DNA of 8,223 nucleotides, from the NCBI GenBank assembly GCA_946545675.1, contig CAMNNR010000055.1:1-8223 (forward strand). Reading direction: 5' to 3'. Every line of letters begins with the position of its first letter. The stretch's first letter is position 1. Below are positions 5,750 to 8,223 of the stretch, in pieces. A program made the position numbers and the translations under genes. The stretch comes from an uncultured Thermoplasmata archaeon (GTDB lineage Archaea; Thermoplasmatota; Thermoplasmata; Methanomassiliicoccales; Methanomethylophilaceae). A model generated the notes under the pieces. That model saw only the letters and a program-made list of their open reading frames with translations, did not search any database and was not told the origin of the DNA.

Positions 5750-5758
5750 TTTTATAAC
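5750..5758 (+). promoter_or_regulatory. TATA box of the CNNM-family gene
   Basis: TTTTATAAC lies about 70 bases before the ATG at 5823, predicting a start near 5780 and a leader of about 40 bases carrying AGGAGCG (5807-5813). Confidence 0.5.
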
Positions 5759-5822
5759 ACCAGTGCATAAGAACTCCCATTCGTTCGGTGTATCGAGATG
5801 ATTTCCAGGAGCGATTTCTGAA

Positions 5823-7109
5823 ATGACCCCCCTTGTTACAGGCGTCCTTGTCGCAATCGTCATCGTTCTCCTGATACTGTCTGCCTTCTTCTCCGGATCC
5901 GAGACCTCGTATACCGGTCTCAACAGAGCCAGACTGAAGAGCATGGACCCCGACGGCAACGACCGCCGGATACGTCGTACACTGGATAACTATGATCAGT
6001 TCGACCGTCTGCTGACCACCATCCTGGTCGGTAACAACATAGTGAACATCGCCTCGTCCACCATCTGTACCACCCTCCTCTGCGATTCGCTCGGGGAGAC
6101 CTGGGGTACCGTGGCGGCCACGCTGCTGATGATCACCGTCCTCCTCATCGTGGGAGAGATCACCCCCAAGACCATCGCCAAGAGAAATCCCGAGAGGACC
6201 GCCATATTCCTCTCAGGTGCGGTCTCGTTCAGCATGAAGGCCCTGAAGTACATCACGACGGTCTTCATGAAGGTGACCCAGGGAGTCAGTCATGTGGCCG
6301 GAGGGGAGGAAGAGCCCGAGGGCATCACCGAGAAGGAACTCTCCGCCATGATCGACGAGATCCAGCAGGAGGGAACCCTGGAGAAGAACGAGAGTGAGCT
6401 CATCAAATCCGCCATGGAATTCGACGACACCCGTGTCGGCGAGATATGCGTCCCCCGTGTCGACATAATATCGGTGAACATCACCGACAACCTCGAAAGC
6501 GTGAAAGCGAAGTTCATAGAGACCGAGCTTTCCAGGATCCCGGTGTACGAGGGAAGCATAGACCGCATCATCGGAGCGGTGTTCTTCAAGGATTTCTTCA
6601 CCAAGTACACCACCAGGAAGAACTTCAGCCTTGCCGATGTCATCAGGCCGGTGAAGTTCGAGCCCAAGGATGCCACCCTCGATTCGGTCATGAACGATCT
6701 GCAGAAGAGCAAGTTGCACATGGCCATCGTCCTTGACGAGTATGGCGGGACCTACGGTCTCGTCACCATGGAGGACATCCTCGAGGAGCTGGTCGGAGAG
6801 ATATGGGATGAGAGCGACGAGGTCAAGCGCGCCTTCGTCAGGGAGTCAGATACCCAGTACATGGTGTACGGTGATGCCGACATCTTCGATGTGACAACTA
6901 TGATGGGACTCAACTTCGATCCCGAGGATTACACGTCTGGCACTGTGGGCGGATACCTCTCTTACAGGCTTGAGAAGGTACCTACCGTAGGCGATACCGT
7001 GGAATGTCCCGACTTCACCATCACCGTGCGTTCGGTACGCTCCCGCCGTGTGAAGGAGACTACCTTCACTCTGCATCCGCAGGTTGACGGGGAGACTCAG
7101 GAAGACTGA
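5823..7109 (+). CDS. CNNM/CorC family membrane protein with CBS pair (hemolysin-like, probable Mg2+/Co2+ efflux)
   Basis: This 428-residue protein has the full CNNM layout. A DUF21 membrane domain (about 1-155) carries FFSGSETSY at 22-30, LVGNNIVNIASS at 68-79 and GEITPKTIAKRNPE at 111-124, the conserved motifs of the transmembrane fold. Two CBS domains follow (about 203-325, including the family signatures MEFDDTRVGEICVPR at 198-212 and VLDEYGGTYGLVTMEDILEE at 303-322). A CorC_HlyC domain (about 335-420) ends it. CBS pairs in this family bind ATP-Mg and gate cation transport, so it probably exports or balances magnesium or cobalt. Its old name hemolysin does not imply toxin activity. AGGAGCG (5807-5813) is a slightly distant ribosome site. 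The 3' end overlaps the read-through end of the convergent RNA-binding gene. Confidence 0.93.
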   Translation: MTPLVTGVLVAIVIVLLILSAFFSGSETSYTGLNRARLKSMDPDGNDRRIRRTLDNYDQFDRLLTTILVGNNIVNIASSTICTTLLCDSLGETWGTVAATLLMITVLLIVGEITPKTIAKRNPERTAIFLSGAVSFSMKALKYITTVFMKVTQGVSHVAGGEEEPEGITEKELSAMIDEIQQEGTLEKNESELIKSAMEFDDTRVGEICVPRVDIISVNITDNLESVKAKFIETELSRIPVYEGSIDRIIGAVFFKDFFTKYTTRKNFSLADVIRPVKFEPKDATLDSVMNDLQKSKLHMAIVLDEYGGTYGLVTMEDILEELVGEIWDESDEVKRAFVRESDTQYMVYGDADIFDVTTMMGLNFDPEDYTSGTVGGYLSYRLEKVPTVGDTVECPDFTITVRSVRSRRVKETTFTLHPQVDGETQED

Positions 7110-7533
7110 TCACCCTTTCCAGGAACGCCTGCATGTTGCGCACGGCGACCTCTTTCCTGGCGGGATTCGATGCGACCTTCCCGGTGATCGAGATGACATC
7201 CCCGTGATGGGCGACCGCATATTCCCCCTAGACCGCCTTCTGTTTGTCCAGACGGGTGTAGAAGACGCAGTCGTCGTCGATCCTGTTCTCCAGATCCGCT
7301 ATGAAATTCTCCAGCAGGGGGGTTCCGAGCCTCTTGAAGAGCGCATCCATCTCCCGCTGTTTGGTGACCATGTGCTGGAGGATCAGCATGGTGTTGCCGT
7401 GCTCGCTCTCGCTAATATCGCATTGGAACTCGTCGGTGCCTATGAGGTCCTGGAAAGTCTGGGACACCAGATCCTCCTTCTCGGTTGCATAGCAGAAAGT
7501 CTCGATTCTTATCCAATGGAAAGTGGCCTGCAT
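7066..7533 (-). CDS. COG1325/PF01877 archaeal RNA-binding protein with in-frame UAG (candidate pyrrolysine)
   Basis: The first 101 residues (MQATFHWIRIETFCYATEKE...) match the start and centre of the archaeal RNA-binding family once called DUF54 or predicted exosome subunit. The family motif FYTRLDKQKAV at 91-101 is followed by TAG (7230-7228) instead of the usual aliphatic residue before Gly. The same frame stays open for 53 more codons to TGA at 7068-7066. It reads GEYAVAHHGDVISITGKVAS (103-122) then NPARKEVAVRNMQAFLERVI (123-142), the family's expected last strand and helix. Read-through gives 155 residues, close to the family norm; a stop at TAG would remove the last third of the domain. 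The start ATG overlaps the upstream stop as TGATG. The alternative is a pseudogene or sequencing error. The mid-region helix LLENFIADLENRIDDD (73-88) is normal. Confidence 0.75.
7228..7230 (-). other. In-frame amber codon, candidate pyrrolysine site (residue 102)
   Basis: The minus strand reads AAG GCG GTC TAG GGG GAA. The flanking residues Lys-Ala-Val and Gly-Glu align with the conserved DKQ-A-x-x-GE stretch of PF01877, so the UAG replaces exactly one family residue with no frameshift. Confidence 0.65.
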
Positions 7534-8003
7534 CAGTCCTGCCTCCTGTATCTGTAAAGAATGTCATACAGTGTGTCTGGGTCTTTGCAGGTCATGGTGA
7601 GTACGTTCCTGCCGGCCAGCTTCACGGTCACGGCACCGTCGATGCCGTTGGTGGTATAGTTCCTGAATTTGACCTTCTTGATGCCCCATCCGCTGTAGTT
7701 GCGGGCCACATCGATATCGCCCTTCTTCACGTCGATGACATGTGCCAGAGGCACGGTGTACATCTTGACGAAGCCCACGGTTATGTTCTCCTCGTCAACT
7801 TTTATGCGGAGTTTGACGAACAGGATGATCACAGCCGCCAGGGCCGTGATGACCGCGAAGAGGGCGGGCTGCCACAGTTCCCCTATGATCCCGGCGATGT
7901 AGCAGGCGACCATGAAGACGAGGGTCGCAGCGAGGCATGCTAGGAGTATCTTGGCAGGTGTTTCAGGTATGAGGTCCTGGGTCTCTTCGAACTGGATTGC
8001 CAC
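7533..8003 (-). CDS. Two-helix membrane protein with PH-like C-terminal domain
   Basis: This 156-residue protein has a short acidic N-terminus and two membrane helices at about 18-40 and 44-65. The soluble part (about 66-156) is beta-rich, with KVDEENITVGF, MYTVPLAHVIDVKKGDID and RNYSGWGIKKVKFRN, and ends in DPDTLYDIL. The GWGIKK stretch and the final D-P-D-x-L resemble bacterial PH-like membrane proteins; this is family-level inference. The function is unknown. A GTG start at 8003 is supported by TATATA at 8024-8033, about 25 bases upstream, which makes the transcript leaderless; there is no ATG near the start. It is followed directly (TGATG overlap) by the RNA-binding protein gene, so the two are co-translated. 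Confidence 0.72.
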   Translation of the reverse strand: MAIQFEETQDLIPETPAKILLACLAATLVFMVACYIAGIIGELWQPALFAVITALAAVIILFVKLRIKVDEENITVGFVKMYTVPLAHVIDVKKGDIDVARNYSGWGIKKVKFRNYTTNGIDGAVTVKLAGRNVLTMTCKDPDTLYDILYRYRRQD

Positions 8004-8023
8004 GTTCTGGGAATGGTGTCCTC

Positions 8024-8033
8024 TCTATATACT
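8024..8033 (-). promoter_or_regulatory. TATA box of the membrane protein/RNA-binding operon
   Basis: The minus strand reads CAGTATATAG, about 25 bases before the GTG at 8003, which decides that start. Confidence 0.6.
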
Positions 8034-8071
8034 GTTTGTCGGCTGGACCCGGTCATGCCCTGTTCGATAGG

Positions 8072-8079
8072 TTTATATG
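8072..8079 (+). promoter_or_regulatory. TATA box of tRNA-Ile
   Basis: TTTATATG lies about 30 bases before the first base of the mature tRNA, leaving a very short 5' leader. Confidence 0.6.
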
Positions 8080-8104
8080 GGTTGGGAATATAGGCGGAAA
8101 TACT

Positions 8105-8179
8105 GGGCCCATTGCTTAGACTGGCTAGAGCGTCCGACTGATAATCGGAAGGTCATGAGTTCAAATCTCATTGGGCCCA
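8105..8179 (+). tRNA. tRNA-Ile (anticodon GAT)
   Basis: The cloverleaf folds fully. The acceptor GGGCCCA (8105-8111) pairs with TGGGCCC (8172-8178), with discriminator A. The D arm GCTT/GAGC, anticodon stem TCCGA/TCGGA with loop CTGATAA (anticodon GAT), and T arm ATGAG-TTCAAAT-CTCAT are all present. It is intronless with no encoded CCA, and TTTT follows at 8184-8187 as a probable terminator. Confidence 0.97.
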
Positions 8180-8223
8180 CTAATTTTCCAAATTTAGTAG
8201 CCAGGTAGTTCATTTTTGCGAAT

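Noticed and set aside
7228..7533. The RNA-binding gene treated as a normal 101-residue protein ending at TAG
   Set aside because: Ending there removes the last strand and helix of the PF01877 domain, while the intact remainder follows in the same frame. A pseudogene remains possible, but nothing else in the gene is degraded.

Overview
The window looks archaeal and most resembles a Methanomassiliicoccales methanogen (Methanomethylophilaceae-like), although no marker gene settles the order. The archaeal signs are AT-rich TATA-type boxes about 25 bases upstream of several start codons that have no room for a leader (leaderless genes), an archaea-specific RNA-binding protein of the COG1325/PF01877 family, and a tRNA-Ile with its own TATA box and no encoded CCA. 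The order-level hint is stop-codon use. Of twelve genes whose 3' end is visible, ten end in TGA, two in TAA and none in TAG. The one TAG found lies inside a conserved gene and the family's homology continues past it, as expected if UAG is read as pyrrolysine.

Layout: 1-280 (minus) is the N-terminus of an amidohydrolase that runs off the left edge. 362-1300 (minus) is a ferredoxin/flavodoxin-NADP+ reductase of the thioredoxin-reductase-like type. An AT-rich gap with inverted repeats follows, then a 32-residue membrane protein (1514-1612, plus) with its own terminator. 1751-2149 (plus) is a small flavin-binding protein. It converges on a CxxC-x17-CxxC zinc protein (2219-2401, minus), which is divergent from a TPR protein (2480-3127, plus). 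The TPR gene meets an alpha/beta hydrolase tail to tail (3121-3999, minus). Rubrerythrin (4136-4675, plus) follows with a strong terminator. A two-gene minus-strand operon encodes a YdbC/PC4-like ssDNA-binding protein (5409-5636) and a zinc-ribbon membrane protein (4805-5389). 5823-7109 (plus) is a CNNM/CBS/CorC transporter-like protein. Facing it, 8003-7066 (minus) encodes a two-helix membrane protein coupled by TGATG to the COG1325 protein with the in-frame amber codon. tRNA-Ile(GAT) closes the window at 8105-8179.

Most genes are single-gene transcription units with their own promoters and terminators, so this is a chromosomal housekeeping neighbourhood, not one pathway. The oxygen/redox theme (rubrerythrin, FNR, flavin protein) fits an anaerobe managing occasional oxygen exposure. 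No mobile element, CRISPR array or defence system was seen. The strongest candidate for something unusual is the amber-interrupted RNA-binding protein.
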